Shown in pieces: positions 1-10,705 of a stretch of DNA of 59,496 bases. Each line of letters starts with the position of its first letter. Within the stretch, counting starts at the first letter, position 1. The notes under the pieces are model-generated. The model saw nothing but the letters and a program-made list of their open reading frames with translations. It ran no database searches and was not told where the DNA came from. Location: assembly GCF_000333275.1 (NCBI RefSeq), contig NZ_BACU01000461.1, positions 1 to 59,496 of the forward strand. The letters are read 5' to 3'. This stretch comes from Azospirillum sp. B4 (lineage in GTDB: Bacteria; Pseudomonadota; Alphaproteobacteria; Azospirillales; Azospirillaceae). The position numbers and the translations under genes are program-made.

Positions 1-2751
1 CGCCGTCAGCAGGCACATGGGCACGATCAGGATGACCGACAGCGGCAGCATCCAGCTTTCGTACTGGGCGGCCAGCAGCAGGTAGACGAAGACCACGGCG
101 AGGCCGAAGGCGATGGGCGCGGTGTTGCCGGCGATGATCTGCTGGAAGGTCAGTTCCGTCCATTCGATGGCGAAGCCGTCGGGCAGATGCTCGCGCGCCA
201 GCTTCTCCACGCTCGCGATGGCCTGGCTGCTCGACACGCCGGGGGCGGGCGTGCCCTGCAGCTCCGCCGCCGGGTACAGGTTGTAGCGCGGCACGCGGTA
301 AGGCCCAGTCACATCGCGGAAGGTGGCGACGGAGCCCAGGGGCACCAGCCCGCCGCCATCGGACCGGGTGCGCAGGTAGGACAGGTCGCGCACGGTCATG
401 CGGTTGTTGCCGTCGGCCTGCGCCGTCACCCGGTAGGTGCGGCCCAGCAGGTTGAAATCGTTGACGAAGGCGGAGCCCAGATAGACGTTCAACGTGTCGA
501 AGATGCGCGATGGCGGCACGCCCAGCATGTCGGCCTTCACCCGGTCGATATCGGCGTACACCTGGGGCGTGCGGGTGTTGTACAGGCTGAACACGCTGGT
601 CAGGCCCGGGGTCTGGTTGGCCGCCAGCATCATCTCCTGCGTGGCGTTGGCCAGGGCTTGGAGGCCACGCGCCCGCCTATCCTCGATATAGAGCTTGAAG
701 CCGCCGGAAGAGCCGATGCCCGGCACCGTGGGTGGCGGGATCAGCAGGATCAGCGCGCCATCGATCTGCTGCAGCGTCTTCTGCAGATCGCCGAAGATGC
801 CCTGGGTCGTCAGGCCGCCCCGCTCCGCGAAGGGCAGCGTCCGTACGAAGACGGCACCGGCGTTGGGGGCGTTGGTGAAGGTGGCGCCGTCGAAGCCGGC
901 GAAGCCCACGGTGTGGGCCACGCCCGGCCGGGACGCCAGCAGGTCCTGCACCCGGCGCAGGATGGCGTCGGTGCGGCTGATGGACGACCCCGGCGGCAGC
1001 TGGATGACGGTGATGAAATAACCCTGGTCCTGCGACGGGATGAAGCCGGTGGGCGTGCGGGCGATGACCACGCCGCCCAAGGCGATGCAGCCGGCATAGA
1101 CCAGCAGCACCACCGTCGCCAACCGCACCAGGTGCCCGGTCAGCCGGCCGTAGCGGTCGGATAGCCAGTCGAAGCCCCGGTTGAAACCACCGAAGAACCG
1201 CGCCACCGGATGGAAGCCACGCCGGGGCGCCGTATGGACATGCTCATGCGGCTTCAACAGCAGGGCCGCCAGCGCCGGGCTGAGGGTCTGCGACACCAGC
1301 ATGGAGATCAGGGTGGCAGCGGCGATGGTGACGCCGAACTGGCGGTAGAACTGGCCGGAAATGCCGGTGAGGAAGGTCGTGGGCAAGAAGACGGCTGTCA
1401 GCACCAGGGCGATGGCGATCAGCGCCTCCCCCACCTCGTCCATGGTCTTGTGCGCCGCCTCACGCGGGGACAAGCCCTCCGCCAGGTTACGCTCGACGTT
1501 CTCCACCACCACGATGGCGTCGTCGACAACAATGCCGATGGCCAGAACCAGGCCGAACAGCGACAGGTTGTTGAGCGAGAAACCCGCCGCCGCCATGACG
1601 GCGAAGGTGCCGATCAGCGAGATCGGGATGGCGATGATGGGGATCAGGGCCGCCCGCCACGACTGCAGGAAGACGATGACGACGACCACCACCAGCACCA
1701 CCGCCTCGAAGATGGTGTGGTAGACCTCCTTCACCGATTCCGCGATGTATTCGGTGGGATTGTAAACCACCTTGTAGGCTAGGCCCTTGGGCATGTCGTG
1801 GCTCATGGTTTCCATGGCCGACAGCACGGTGGCCGCCGTCTTCAGGGCGTTCGACCCCGGGCGCTGGTAGATCAGGATGGCGGCGGCGCGCTTGCCGTCC
1901 ACATAGGAATAGGTGTTGTAGTCCTGCGCGCCCAGTTCCACCCAGCCCACGTCGCGCACCCGGGTCACGCGGCCCTGGGCGTCGGATTTGATGACGATGT
2001 CGGCGAACTGGCTGGGGTCGGTCAAGCGCCCCAGGGTTTGCACCTGCACCTCGAAGGCGCTGGGCCGGGGCACCGGCGGGTGGTTCAACTGGCCCGACGC
2101 CACCTGCACGTTGTTGCCCTTCAGGGCCTCCACCACCTCCGCCGTCGTCAGGCCACGGGCCTGCACCTTTTCCGGATCCAGCCAGACGCGCATGGAATAG
2201 TCGCCGGCGCCACGGATGCGGGCGTCGCCCACGCCGTCGATGCGGGCCAGCGGGTCGCGCACCTGCAGCGTGGCGTAGTTGGAAATGTAGAGCTGGTCCA
2301 GGCTGTCATCCGGAGAGAACAGGTGGATGACCATCATCAGGTTGGGGGAGTTCTTGCGCGTGGTGACGCCCAGGCGGTTGACCTCGTCCGGCAGATGCGG
2401 TTGGGCCACCGACACGCGGTTCTGCACCAGCACCTGGGCCTTGTCGATGTCCGTGCCCAGCTTGAAGGTGATGGTCAGCGACAGGCCGCCGTCGCCCGTG
2501 TTCTGGGAGACCATGTACAGCATGTCGTCGACGCCGTTGATCTCCTGCTCCAACGGGGCGGCGACGGTGTTGGCCACCGTCTCGGCCGAGGCGCCGGGGT
2601 AGGTCGCCGTCACCACCACGGTGGGGGGCGCCACCTCCGGATACTGGGCCACCGGCAGGGCGAAATAGGCCAGCGCCCCCACCAGTGTGATCAGGACGGA
2701 GATGACGCAGGCGAAGATCGGCCGCTCGATGAAGAAGTGGGAGAATTTCAT
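1..2751 (-). CDS. RND efflux pump inner-membrane permease (AcrB/MexB-like), 3' end cut by window edge
   Basis: Proton-driven permease of a tripartite RND pump (HAE-1 family), which captures hydrophobic compounds from the periplasm and inner membrane and passes them to an outer-membrane channel. Reading left from the ATG at 2751, the frame is open for 917 codons and leaves the window, so roughly the last 110-130 residues are missing. The N-terminus MKFSHFFIERPIFA is typical of the family. The acidic pair of the proton relay (VVDDAIVVVENVER) falls at residues 410-411, matching Asp407/Asp408 of AcrB. Twelve bases separate it from the adaptor gene, so they form one operon. No outer-membrane factor or repressor gene is visible beside it. 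The substrate cannot be read from the sequence. Confidence 0.95.
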   Translation of the reverse strand, partial: MKFSHFFIERPIFACVISVLITLVGALAYFALPVAQYPEVAPPTVVVTATYPGASAETVANTVAAPLEQEINGVDDMLYMVSQNTGDGGLSLTITFKLGTDIDKAQVLVQNRVSVAQPHLPDEVNRLGVTTRKNSPNLMMVIHLFSPDDSLDQLYISNYATLQVRDPLARIDGVGDARIRGAGDYSMRVWLDPEKVQARGLTTAEVVEALKGNNVQVASGQLNHPPVPRPSAFEVQVQTLGRLTDPSQFADIVIKSDAQGRVTRVRDVGWVELGAQDYNTYSYVDGKRAAAILIYQRPGSNALKTAATVLSAMETMSHDMPKGLAYKVVYNPTEYIAESVKEVYHTIFEAVVLVVVVVIVFLQSWRAALIPIIAIPISLIGTFAVMAAAGFSLNNLSLFGLVLAIGIVVDDAIVVVENVERNLAEGLSPREAAHKTMDEVGEALIAIALVLTAVFLPTTFLTGISGQFYRQFGVTIAAATLISMLVSQTLSPALAALLLKPHEHVHTAPRRGFHPVARFFGGFNRGFDWLSDRYGRLTGHLVRLATVVLLVYAGCIALGGVVIARTPTGFIPSQDQGYFITVIQLPPGSSISRTDAILRRVQDLLASRPGVAHTVGFAGFDGATFTNAPNAGAVFVRTLPFAERGGLTTQGIFGDLQKTLQQIDGALILLIPPPTVPGIGSSGGFKLYIEDRRARGLQALANATQEMMLAANQTPGLTSVFSLYNTRTPQVYADIDRVKADMLGVPPSRIFDTLNVYLGSAFVNDFNLLGRTYRVTAQADGNNRMTVRDLSYLRTRSDGGGLVPLGSVATFRDVTGPYRVPRYNLYPAAELQGTPAPGVSSSQAIASVEKLAREHLPDGFAIEWTELTFQQIIAGNTAPIAFGLAVVFVYLLLAAQYESWMLPLSVILIVPMCLLTA

Positions 2752-2763
2752 GGCGGCGTCCCC

Positions 2764-3945
2764 TCACTGCTCGGCCGCGGGCGTGACGGTGCCGGGCTGG
2801 GGCGTGACCTTGGTGCCGGGCCTGGCCCGCATCAGGCCGCTGATGATGACGCGGTCGGTCGGCGCCAGGCCGGATTTGACCACCCGCAAGCCATAGGCCA
2901 GGGTGCCCAGCACCACCGGCTTGGGCGTCACCGTGCCGTCCTCCGCCACCGTCAGGACGATCTTGTGCGACTGGTCCGACGCCACCGCCTCGTCCGGCAC
3001 CAGCAGGGCGTCGTATTCACCGGAGCCCAGCAGCCGCATGCGGCCGAAGGTGCCGGGGTGCAGGAAGTCGTCCGCGTTGGGGATGACGGCGCGGCCCCGG
3101 ATGGTGCCGGAATTGGGGTCCAGCCGGTTGTCGACGAAGTCCATCTCCCCCTTGCGGGTCCAGCCGGTCTCATCCATCAGCCGAACGTAGACGGGGTTGG
3201 GGGTGTCGCGGGACGAGCCGCGCTTGCCCTCCAGCGCCAGGCGGTTGTAGCGCAGGTAGTCCGCCTCGCTGCCGTCGAAGACGAAATAGATGGGGTCCTG
3301 CGTCACGATGGTGGCCAGCAGGGTCGATTGCGCCGTGCCGCCGCTGACCAGGTTGCCGATGTCGATCTTGCGGTCGCCGATGCGGCCGGTGATGGGGGAG
3401 CGGATCTGGGTGAACTCCAGGTCCAGCGCCGCCGACCGGGCGGCGGCCGTGGCACTAGCCACCGCCGCCTGGCTCTCCTGCTCCGCCTGGGCGCGGGTGT
3501 CATACTCCTCCTGGCTGATCGCGCGGGCGGACAGCAGTTGGGCCGCCCGTTTCAGTTCCGAAACGGCCAGCGCCTGGCGGGTCTTTTCCCGCTGCACATC
3601 CGCGTTGGCCTTGTCCAGGGTGGCCTGGAAGGGGCGCGGGTCGATGACGAACAGCAGGTCGCCCTTCTGCACCACCTGGCCGTCGCGGAACTTGATCTGG
3701 TCCAGGTAGCCGGAGACGCGGGCGCGCAATTCCACGGTCTGCACCGCCTCGAACCGGCCGGTGAATTCATCCCAGTCCACGATCTTGTGCGGCAGGGGCT
3801 GGGCCACCGTGACGGGTGGCGGGCCGGCGTTGGCGGCCGGCGGCGCCTTGTCACCACAGGCGGCCAGACCCAGCGCCACTAAGGGAACCAGGAACGGGAC
3901 GCGGCGCCGGCGGGCCGGCGGCGACAGCTTGGCGACGGACAGCAT
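2764..3945 (-). CDS. RND efflux periplasmic adaptor (membrane fusion) lipoprotein
   Basis: Periplasmic adaptor that links the RND permease encoded just downstream to an outer-membrane channel. The 393-residue reading carries a lipoprotein signal (basic ARRRR stretch, hydrophobic core, lipobox LGLAAC with Cys30). A barrel-sandwich/lipoyl segment (VELRARVSGYLDQI), an alpha-hairpin rich in Ala, Gln and Glu, and a C-terminal beta-barrel segment follow, as in AcrA/MexE. The ATG at 3945 is preferred because a GGGGGGAAGG purine run lies directly in front of it. An in-frame GTG at 3960 would add five residues but has no visible ribosome site. First gene of the adaptor-permease operon. Confidence 0.93.
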   Translation of the reverse strand: MLSVAKLSPPARRRRVPFLVPLVALGLAACGDKAPPAANAGPPPVTVAQPLPHKIVDWDEFTGRFEAVQTVELRARVSGYLDQIKFRDGQVVQKGDLLFVIDPRPFQATLDKANADVQREKTRQALAVSELKRAAQLLSARAISQEEYDTRAQAEQESQAAVASATAAARSAALDLEFTQIRSPITGRIGDRKIDIGNLVSGGTAQSTLLATIVTQDPIYFVFDGSEADYLRYNRLALEGKRGSSRDTPNPVYVRLMDETGWTRKGEMDFVDNRLDPNSGTIRGRAVIPNADDFLHPGTFGRMRLLGSGEYDALLVPDEAVASDQSHKIVLTVAEDGTVTPKPVVLGTLAYGLRVVKSGLAPTDRVIISGLMRARPGTKVTPQPGTVTPAAEQ

Positions 3946-3960
3946 CCTTCCCCCCAACAC

Positions 3961-4388
3961 GGCTCAAGTCCCAAGCCCGGCGAACGGCGGCCAGCCTGGC
4001 TTTAATTGCCGGTCACACTATGGGGCGGGTGAAGGGGTGGCTTGCGCGGGAGGGCCCTGATTTGTGTTTTTCCGCCGCTTTCGCAGATGGGCGCTTCTTA
4101 AGGCCAAGCCGCCATGCCGCCGGCCAACGTGCGCAAGGTGATGGAATAGCGCAGGGCCTCGCCATCGGGATGCCGTGTTCCCACACCGCGCGGGCCCTGC
4201 CCGCCAGCACGTAGGCCGACCGGGGCGCCAGAGGCAGGTGACGCGCCGCCACGCCCGATCCTCCCGGCATATGGGGTGCCGCGGCATTTTTTCCGCAGGC
4301 CGGCCCGGAACTTAATCATCACTCCCGGCATTACCCAAACGCTGTCCACCCCAGCCCCGTCCCCAGGGCCGTTTCCCGAGGAAACGCC
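3961..4388. other. Divergent intergenic region between efflux adaptor gene and cyoA
   Basis: This stretch separates the leftward efflux operon from the rightward cyo operon. Apart from the AlkB-like relic I see no intact gene. It must hold the promoters of both operons, but no -35/-10 pair stands out. A GAGGAAA ribosome site precedes the cyoA ATG. Confidence 0.5.
4098..4260 (-). pseudogene. Decayed C-terminus of an AlkB-like 2-oxoglutarate/Fe(II) dioxygenase
   Basis: Two overlapping leftward frames together resemble the C-terminal end of alphaproteobacterial AlkB-type dioxygenases. One frame reads HLPLAPRSAYVLAGRARAVW then EHGIP (about 4165-4230). A second frame reads DGEALRYSITLRTLAGG and stops at 4098. 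The pattern of an Arg-Ser, Leu-x-Gly, Ala-Arg, Trp-x-His block followed by RYSITLRTL is how I remember the family's last 50-60 residues. The required switch of frame near 4165 and the absence of the upstream catalytic half (no HxD block) mark it as a relic. No function is expected. Confidence 0.45.
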
Positions 4389-5285
4389 ATGCACCGTCAT
4401 GCCACCGTCGCCCTGTTGCTCTCGGTGCTGACCGGCGTTGCCGGCTGCACCAGCGGCATCCTGGATCCCCAGGGGCCGGTGGCGTCGGCCGAGCTGACCA
4501 TCCTGATCAACTCCCTGGGCATCATGCTGGCCATCGTCGTGCCCACCATCCTGGCGACGCTGGGGGTTGCCTGGTGGTTCCGCGCCGGCAACACCCGCGC
4601 CCAGCATCGTCCGGATTGGGAATATTCCGGCCGGATCGAGATGGTGGTGTGGGCCATTCCCGCCATGACCGTGCTGCTGCTGGGCGGTATCGGCTGGGTC
4701 AGTTCCCGGGACCTGGACCCGCCCAAGCCCCTGGCCTCCAGCGCGCCCACCTTGCGGGTGCAGGTGGTGTCGCTGGACTGGAAATGGCTGTTCATCTACC
4801 CGGACCAGGGCATCGCCAGCATCAATCACGTGGTCGTGCCCGCCGGCGCGCCCGTCCGTTTCGAGCTGACGTCGGACGGCGTCATGAACAGCTTTTTCGT
4901 GCCACAGCTGGGCAGCCAGATCTACACGATGCCCGGCATGGTCACCCGCCTGCACCTGCAGGCGGACAAGCCCGGCCGTTACCCCGGCATCTCGGCGCAA
5001 TTCAGCGGCGCGGGCTTTCCCGACATGCGGTTCACGCTTGAGGCGGTGTCGCGACGGGACTTCGACGCCTGGGTGGCGGCCGCCCAGGGCCGCGGCGAAA
5101 CGCTGGACGCCGACGCCTTCCGCCGGCTGACCAAAGCCAGCCGCGCGGACCAGCCGCGCACCTTCCGCGCCATCGACCCGCGCCTGTTCAACGCCGTCGT
5201 GAACCCGGGCCACGAGACCATCCTGCCGGAACCCAACCCCAATTTCCCCGGACACGATTATCCGCCCCTGAACAAGGGCTCCTGA
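4389..5285 (+). CDS. cyoA: Cytochrome bo-type ubiquinol oxidase subunit II
   Basis: Subunit II of a heme-copper quinol oxidase that transfers electrons from ubiquinol to oxygen and pumps protons at the inner membrane. The 298-residue protein has a lipoprotein signal (lipobox VAGC), two membrane helices (about residues 40-62 and 82-102) and a periplasmic cupredoxin-like domain. The Cys-x-x-x-Cys pair of a CuA centre is absent, which marks a quinol oxidase rather than a cytochrome c oxidase. The segment [11 protein letters not shown] corresponds to the conserved FSG block of CyoA. GAGGAAA lies just upstream of the ATG. First gene of cyoABCD; 13 bases separate it from cyoB. Confidence 0.95.
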   Translation: MHRHATVALLLSVLTGVAGCTSGILDPQGPVASAELTILINSLGIMLAIVVPTILATLGVAWWFRAGNTRAQHRPDWEYSGRIEMVVWAIPAMTVLLLGGIGWVSSRDLDPPKPLASSAPTLRVQVVSLDWKWLFIYPDQGIASINHVVVPAGAPVRFELTSDGVMNSFFVPQLGSQIYTMPGMVTRLHLQADKPGRYPGISAQFSGAGFPDMRFTLEAVSRRDFDAWVAAAQGRGETLDADAFRRLTKASRADQPRTFRAIDPRLFNAVVNPGHETILPEPNPNFPGHDYPPLNKGS

Positions 5286-5298
5286 CGAAGGAAGCAGC

Positions 5299-7293
5299 AT
5301 GTTCGGCAAATTGAGTTGGAGCGCCATTCCGGTCGACGAACCGATCGACATGATCGCCTCGGGCCTGATGGTCCTGGCGGTGCTGAGCCTGCTGGCCTGG
5401 GTGACGGCCAAGGGCCATTGGCGCTACCTGTGGCGGGAGTGGCTCACCTCGGTCGAGCATAAGCGCATCGGCGTCATGTACATCGTCCTGGCGCTGGTCA
5501 TGCTGCTGCGCGGCTTCACCGACGCGGTCATGATGCGGGCGCAGCAGGCGGTGTCCGTGGGACCGGACGGCGGCTACCTGCCGCCGGAGCATTACAACCA
5601 GATCTTCTCCGCCCACGGCACCATCATGATCTTCTTCATGGCGATGCCCTTCATCATCGGGCTGATGAATTTCGCCGTGCCGCTGCAACTGGGCATCCGC
5701 GACGTCGCCTTTCCCACGCTCAACTCAGTCAGCCTGTGGCTGACGGCGTCCGGCATCCTGCTGACCAACATGTCCCTGGTGGTCGGGGAATTCGCCCGCA
5801 CCGGCTGGCTGGCCTATCCACCGCTGAGCGAGCTGAAATATTCCCCCGGCGTCGGCGTCGACTATTATCTCTGGGCCCTGCAGATATCGGGCGTGGGCAC
5901 GCTGCTGTCCGGCATCAACCTGGCGACCACCATCCTGAAGATGCGGGCGCCAGGGATGGGCTACACCCGCATGCCGGTGTTCTGCTGGACCGCGCTGGCG
6001 TCCAACCTGCTGATCATCGCCGCCTTCCCCGTGCTGACCGCCACCTTCGCCATGCTGCTGCTGGACCGCTACCTCGGCATGCACTTCTTCACCGTGGACG
6101 GCGACGGCAACCCGATGATGTACATCAACCTCATCTGGATCTGGGGCCATCCGGAGGTCTACATCCTGATCCTGCCGTGCTTCGGCGTCTTCTCCGAAGT
6201 GGTCTCCACCTTTTCCGGCAAGCCGCTGTTCGGTTACCGCTCCATGGTCGCGGCCACCATGGCCATCTGCGTCCTGTCCTTCATCGTCTGGCTGCACCAC
6301 TTCTTCACCATGGGTGCCGGCGCCAACGTGAACGGCTTCTTCGGCGTCATGACCATGATCATCGCCGTGCCCACCGGCGTGAAGGTCTACAACTGGCTTT
6401 TCACCATGTATGGCGGGCGCGTGCGCTTCCACGCGCCCATGTATTGGTCCGTGGGCTTCATGGTCACCTTCGTCATCGGCGGCATGACGGGCGTGCTGCT
6501 GGCCGTGCCCCCGGCGGACTTCATCCTGCACAACAGCCTGTTCCTGATCGCCCATTTCCACAACGTCATCATCGGGGGCGTCGTGTTCGGCGTGCTGGCC
6601 GGCTACATGTACTGGTTCCCCAAGGCCTTCGGCTTCACCCTGCACGAGGGCTGGGGCAAGGTCTCGTTCTGGTGCTGGTTCATCGGTTTCTACCTGGCGT
6701 TCATGCCCCTCTACTACCTGGGCATGCTGGGCATGACCCGCCGGCTGCAGCACTATGACAACCCGGCCTGGCAGCCCTGGCTGATCGTGGCGGCCGCGGG
6801 CGTCGTGTTCATCATGGCCGGCATCCTGGCGTTGATCGTCCAATTGGTCGTCTCCATCCGCACCCGCGACCAGCGCCGCGACCTGACCGGTGATCCCTGG
6901 GGCGGACGCTCGCTGGAATGGTCCACGCCCTCGCCCCCGCCCGCCTGGAACTTCGCCATCCTGCCGCGGGTGGAACGCGAGGACGACTATTGGCACACGA
7001 AGGCCCGCGCCCGGGAGGAGCGCATCGCGGCCGCCCGGGCCCTGGTCTACGAAGACATCCACATGCCCAGGAACAGCCCCACGGGATTCATCACCGCGTT
7101 TTTCGCCGTGGTGACCGGCTTCGCCCTAATCTGGCACATCTGGTGGATGGTGGCGCTGGGCCTGGCGGGCGCCCTGGCAACCACGCTGGTCTTCGCCTGG
7201 CGGGACGAGAGCGAATTCGAGATAGCGGCCGATGAGGTCGCCCAGGCCGACCAGGCGCATATCGAGGCCTATTGGGCGGGAACGGCGCCATGA
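5299..7293 (+). CDS. cyoB: Cytochrome bo-type ubiquinol oxidase subunit I
   Basis: Catalytic subunit holding the low-spin heme and the heme-CuB oxygen-reduction site. At 664 residues it matches E. coli CyoB in length and nearly block for block: the N-terminal [19 protein letters not shown], the CuB/cross-link segment [19 protein letters not shown], the proton-channel and heme-ligand region [12 protein letters not shown], and the C-terminal [14 protein letters not shown]. About 15 membrane helices are evident. It lies 13 bases after cyoA, and its stop overlaps the cyoC start (ATGA), indicating translational coupling. Confidence 0.97.
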   Translation: MFGKLSWSAIPVDEPIDMIASGLMVLAVLSLLAWVTAKGHWRYLWREWLTSVEHKRIGVMYIVLALVMLLRGFTDAVMMRAQQAVSVGPDGGYLPPEHYNQIFSAHGTIMIFFMAMPFIIGLMNFAVPLQLGIRDVAFPTLNSVSLWLTASGILLTNMSLVVGEFARTGWLAYPPLSELKYSPGVGVDYYLWALQISGVGTLLSGINLATTILKMRAPGMGYTRMPVFCWTALASNLLIIAAFPVLTATFAMLLLDRYLGMHFFTVDGDGNPMMYINLIWIWGHPEVYILILPCFGVFSEVVSTFSGKPLFGYRSMVAATMAICVLSFIVWLHHFFTMGAGANVNGFFGVMTMIIAVPTGVKVYNWLFTMYGGRVRFHAPMYWSVGFMVTFVIGGMTGVLLAVPPADFILHNSLFLIAHFHNVIIGGVVFGVLAGYMYWFPKAFGFTLHEGWGKVSFWCWFIGFYLAFMPLYYLGMLGMTRRLQHYDNPAWQPWLIVAAAGVVFIMAGILALIVQLVVSIRTRDQRRDLTGDPWGGRSLEWSTPSPPPAWNFAILPRVEREDDYWHTKARAREERIAAARALVYEDIHMPRNSPTGFITAFFAVVTGFALIWHIWWMVALGLAGALATTLVFAWRDESEFEIAADEVAQADQAHIEAYWAGTAP

Positions 7294-7922
7294 CCGCCGC
7301 CGCCGTGCACCACCCCACCACCCATCACGGCATGCCGGCCGCCTCCAGCGCTGCGGGTCCGGCGCCCAAGCGCATCATCATCGCCTATGGCTTCTGGCTT
7401 TTCCTGCTCAGCGACATCGTCATGTTCTCGACCATCTTCGCGACATACGCGGTGGTGGCGAGGGCGACGGCGGGCGGGCCAACGGGAGCCCAGCTGTTCG
7501 ATCCCGTCAACGTCGCGGTCGAGACGGCCCTGCTGCTGTTCTCCAGCTTCAGCTGCGGGATGATGTCGCTGGCCATGAATGCCCGGAACCGCAGCGCCTT
7601 TTACGTCGGCGCGGCCGTGACCTTCCTGCTGGGACTGGGCTTCCTGGCCCTGGAAATGCGGGAGTTCGCGGACATGGTCGCCCAAGGCGCCACGCCGCAG
7701 CGTAGCGCCTTCCTGTCGGGCTTCTTCACCCTGGTGGGCTGTCACGGCGCGCACGTGGCCGCCGGCCTGTTGTGGCTGGTGGTCATGGTGGCCCAAGTCG
7801 CGGACAAGGGATGGCGCCGCCCCGTCTGCCACCGGCTGATGTGCTTCAGCCTATTCTGGCACGCCCTGGACATCATCTGGGTCGCCCTGTTCACGATCGT
7901 CTACCTGATGGGAGGACGCTGA
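7290..7922 (+). CDS. cyoC: Cytochrome bo-type ubiquinol oxidase subunit III
   Basis: Five-helix subunit III of the quinol oxidase, packed against subunit I. The 210-residue protein begins with a His-rich tail ([15 protein letters not shown]) and has five hydrophobic helices, including [20 protein letters not shown] and a final [19 protein letters not shown]. The ATG at 7290 is chosen because it forms an ATGA overlap with the cyoB stop. An in-frame GTG at 7272 would add six residues inside cyoB. One base separates its stop from cyoD. Confidence 0.95.
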   Translation: MTAAAVHHPTTHHGMPAASSAAGPAPKRIIIAYGFWLFLLSDIVMFSTIFATYAVVARATAGGPTGAQLFDPVNVAVETALLLFSSFSCGMMSLAMNARNRSAFYVGAAVTFLLGLGFLALEMREFADMVAQGATPQRSAFLSGFFTLVGCHGAHVAAGLLWLVVMVAQVADKGWRRPVCHRLMCFSLFWHALDIIWVALFTIVYLMGGR

Positions 7923-7923
7923 G

Positions 7924-8331
7924 ATGACGGACACCCCGCATGACCATCCCGCCGACCACGCCGCGCCCGGCGGCGACACCGCGCCCGGGGACAGCCGGGA
8001 AGCGCTGCTGTCCAGCCTCAGGGCCTATATCATCGGCCTGGCGCTGGCCATCCTCCTGACCGGCACCTCCTTCTGGGCGGCGGGCACGCACCTGCTTTGG
8101 GCGCCCGGCGTGCCCATCGGCCTGGCGGTGCTGGCGGTGGCCCAGATGGGGGTGCACCTGGTGTTTTTCCTGCATATCACCACCGGCCCCGACAACACCA
8201 ACAACGTGCTGGCCTTGGCCTTCGGCATCCTGATCGTCTTCCTGGTCGTGGCCGGGTCGCTGTGGATCATGGCCAACCTCAGCGCCAACATGATGCCCCT
8301 GGAAATGATGGATCTGCATCGTCAACATTGA
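7924..8331 (+). CDS. cyoD: Cytochrome bo-type ubiquinol oxidase subunit IV
   Basis: Small subunit IV of the oxidase complex, thought to aid assembly of the CuB site. The 135-residue protein has a His/Asp-rich cytoplasmic tail followed by three membrane helices. The block AVAQMGVHLVFFLHI is typical of CyoD. It closes the cyoABCD operon. No cyoE heme O synthase gene follows in this window, so heme modification must be encoded elsewhere. A histidine kinase gene begins about 130 bases downstream on the same strand. Confidence 0.94.
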   Translation: MTDTPHDHPADHAAPGGDTAPGDSREALLSSLRAYIIGLALAILLTGTSFWAAGTHLLWAPGVPIGLAVLAVAQMGVHLVFFLHITTGPDNTNNVLALAFGILIVFLVVAGSLWIMANLSANMMPLEMMDLHRQH

Positions 8332-8465
8332 TCCCCCTCTTACTTTCGGATGAGGACGGACGTCCGACATGGTCTTTGGTGGACGATGCCGGCCCCTGCC
8401 CGTCCGTGACATAACAGGCCTTCACGGTCGCCGCCCGAGGGGTGGCGAGAAGCGGGGGACTGCGG

Positions 8466-10571
8466 GTGAACGGAACCCAACGTCGGACAGTGGATGTGAC
8501 GCGGCCGGCCTTCCTGGCCGGCGGCGGGGAAATGGCCGACCTGATCGCCGCCTTCGACTGGACCGGCACGCCCCTGGGGCCCATCAGCCAGTGGCCGCAA
8601 AGCCTGCAGACCACGGTCGCCCTGATCCTGCGCTCCCCCGTCCCCATCGTCACCCTGTGGGGCCCGGACGGCATCATGATCTACAACGATGCCTATTCCG
8701 GCTTCGCCGGCGGGCGCCACCCCCGGCTGCTGGGCTCCAAGGTCCGCGAGGGCTGGCATGAGGTCGCCGACTTCAACGACAATGTCATGAAGGTGGGGCT
8801 GGCCGGCGGCACGCTGGCCTATCAGGACCAGGAACTGACGCTGCACCGTTCCGGCCGGCCGGAGCAGGTGTGGATGAACCTGGACTACTCCCCCATCCTG
8901 GATGAGGGCGGGCAGCCGGCGGGCGTCATCGCCATCGTGGTGGAAACGACGGCCAAGGTGCGGGCGGAACGGAACCTGCGCGTCACCGCCGAGAAGTTGG
9001 CCCGCCTGAACGCCGACCTGGAACAGCGGGTGGCGGAGCGCACGGCCGAACGCGACCGCGTCTGGCGCTTTTCCCGGGACCTGCTGCTGGTGGTGGGCCG
9101 CGACGGCATCTTCCGCGACGTCAACCCCGCCTGGCTGCCCGTGCTGGGCTACGACGCGGACGAGATCATCGGCCACAGCTTCCTGGACCTGGTCTGGGCC
9201 GAGGACGCGCGCGGCACGACCGTCGCCCACGACAGCCTGCTGGTCGAAGGCCAATTGTTGAGCTTCGAGAACCGCCTGCGCCACAAGGACGGCACGCCCC
9301 GCTGGATCTCCTGGAATTCCGTCACCGAGGGGGACGTCGTCTACGGCTATGGCCGCGACATCACGGCGGAGAAGCGGCAGGCCGCCGCCCTGCAACTGGC
9401 GGAGGAACAGTTGCGGCAGGCGCAGAAGATGGAGGCGGTGGGCCAGTTGACCGGTGGCCTGGCCCACGACTTCAACAACCTCCTGACCGCCATCAGCGGC
9501 AGCCTGGAACTGCTGGAGCAGCGCGTCCGTCAGGGCCGGCTGGGAGCGCTTGACCGCTATATGACCGCCGCGCGCGGGGCGGTGGATCGCGCCGCCGCCC
9601 TTCACCCACGGCTGCTGGCCTTCTCCCGTCAGCAGACCCTGGACCCCAGTCCCACGGACATCAGCCGCCTGGTGCGCGGCATGGAGGATCTGGTGCGGCG
9701 CACGGTGGGGCCGGGCATCGCGCTGGACGTGGACACACCCATCGACCTGTGGACCACCCTGATCGACGCCAACCAGCTGGAAAGCGCGCTGCTGAACCTG
9801 TGCATCAACGCCCGCGACGCCATGCCCCAGGGCGGCCACATCACCATTGAGGCGGGCAACCGCGTGATCCAGGAGGCGGCCGGCGCCCCGGACATGCCGG
9901 CGGGCGACATTCCTGCCGGCCAGTACGTGCGGCTGAGCGTCACCGACACCGGCGTCGGCATGCCGCCGGACGTGGTGGCCCGCGCGTTCGATCCCTTCTT
10001 CACCACCAAGCCCATCGGCCAGGGCACCGGCCTGGGCCTTTCCATGATCTACGGCTTCGTACGTCAGTCGGGCGGCCAGGTCCGCATCCGGTCGGAGGTT
10101 GGCCAGGGCACCACCGTCTCGCTTTACCTGCCCCGCCACGAGGGCCAGGAGCGCGCGGCGGAGATGCTGGCCATCGCCCAGGCCGCCCCCCGGGCCAAGC
10201 GGGGGGAGACCGTGCTGGTGGTGGATGACGAGCCCACCGTGCGCCTGCTGGTGACGGAGGTGCTGGACGAACTGGGCTACACCACGCTGGAGGCGGCGGA
10301 CGGCGCCAGCGGCCTGCGCATCCTGGAATCGGACGCCGTCATCGACCTTCTGGTGACGGACGTGGGCCTGCCGCAGGGCATGAACGGCCGCCAGCTGGCC
10401 GATGCCGGACGGGAGCTGCGTCCCGGCCTGAAGGTGCTGTTCATCACCGGCTATGCCGAGAACGCGGTCATCGGCAATGAACGGCTGCCCCCCGGCCTGC
10501 ACATCCAGACCAAGCCCTTCACCATGGAAACCCTGGGGAACCGGATCAAAGGAATCCTGAGCGGAGGATAG
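8466..10571 (+). CDS. PAS-PAS hybrid histidine kinase with C-terminal receiver
   Basis: Soluble hybrid sensor kinase of 701 residues. In order: an N-terminal PAS-like domain with the [18 protein letters not shown] lead-in (about 20-160), a coiled coil, a second PAS domain (about 195-310), a HisKA domain with phospho-acceptor His334 ([11 protein letters not shown]), an HATPase domain (N-box [18 protein letters not shown]), and a receiver with Asp632 ([12 protein letters not shown]). No membrane helix is seen, so it probably senses a cytoplasmic signal. The GTG at 8466 is preferred because GGGGGA sits six bases upstream; a GTG at 8442 is the alternative. No partner response regulator is adjacent. 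It follows cyoD on the same strand, but a link to respiration is only inference. Confidence 0.9.
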   Translation: MNGTQRRTVDVTRPAFLAGGGEMADLIAAFDWTGTPLGPISQWPQSLQTTVALILRSPVPIVTLWGPDGIMIYNDAYSGFAGGRHPRLLGSKVREGWHEVADFNDNVMKVGLAGGTLAYQDQELTLHRSGRPEQVWMNLDYSPILDEGGQPAGVIAIVVETTAKVRAERNLRVTAEKLARLNADLEQRVAERTAERDRVWRFSRDLLLVVGRDGIFRDVNPAWLPVLGYDADEIIGHSFLDLVWAEDARGTTVAHDSLLVEGQLLSFENRLRHKDGTPRWISWNSVTEGDVVYGYGRDITAEKRQAAALQLAEEQLRQAQKMEAVGQLTGGLAHDFNNLLTAISGSLELLEQRVRQGRLGALDRYMTAARGAVDRAAALHPRLLAFSRQQTLDPSPTDISRLVRGMEDLVRRTVGPGIALDVDTPIDLWTTLIDANQLESALLNLCINARDAMPQGGHITIEAGNRVIQEAAGAPDMPAGDIPAGQYVRLSVTDTGVGMPPDVVARAFDPFFTTKPIGQGTGLGLSMIYGFVRQSGGQVRIRSEVGQGTTVSLYLPRHEGQERAAEMLAIAQAAPRAKRGETVLVVDDEPTVRLLVTEVLDELGYTTLEAADGASGLRILESDAVIDLLVTDVGLPQGMNGRQLADAGRELRPGLKVLFITGYAENAVIGNERLPPGLHIQTKPFTMETLGNRIKGILSGG

Positions 10572-10600
10572 TTGTGTTCATTTTCCCTCAGGCGCCGGGC

Positions 10601-10682
10601 GCCCGCATCCGCGGGCTTGGCTATCCTCGATTTCCAGTCCGCTGACGCTCCCCAGAAATCTCCGGCGGCCCCGGTCGGGGCC
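10601..10682. terminator. Two short GC hairpins between convergent genes
   Basis: The rightward kinase gene and the leftward epimerase gene converge here. A perfect GCCCGC-ATCC-GCGGGC hairpin lies at 10601-10616 and a GGCCCC-GGTC-GGGGCC hairpin at 10667-10682. Neither is followed by a clear T-run, so termination activity is uncertain. Confidence 0.3.
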
Positions 10683-10705
10683 TAGGGTTTATGTAGGGCC
10701 CCGGA

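Noticed and set aside
1798-3882. Open frame of about 694 codons on the plus strand
   Set aside because: It is antisense to the RND permease and adaptor, both of which show full family motifs. The translated product is His/Gly/Arg-rich without recognisable domains.
8340-10502. Open frame of 720 codons on the minus strand
   Set aside because: Complementary to the hybrid histidine kinase, which has complete catalytic motifs. No ribosome site or family match for the antisense product.
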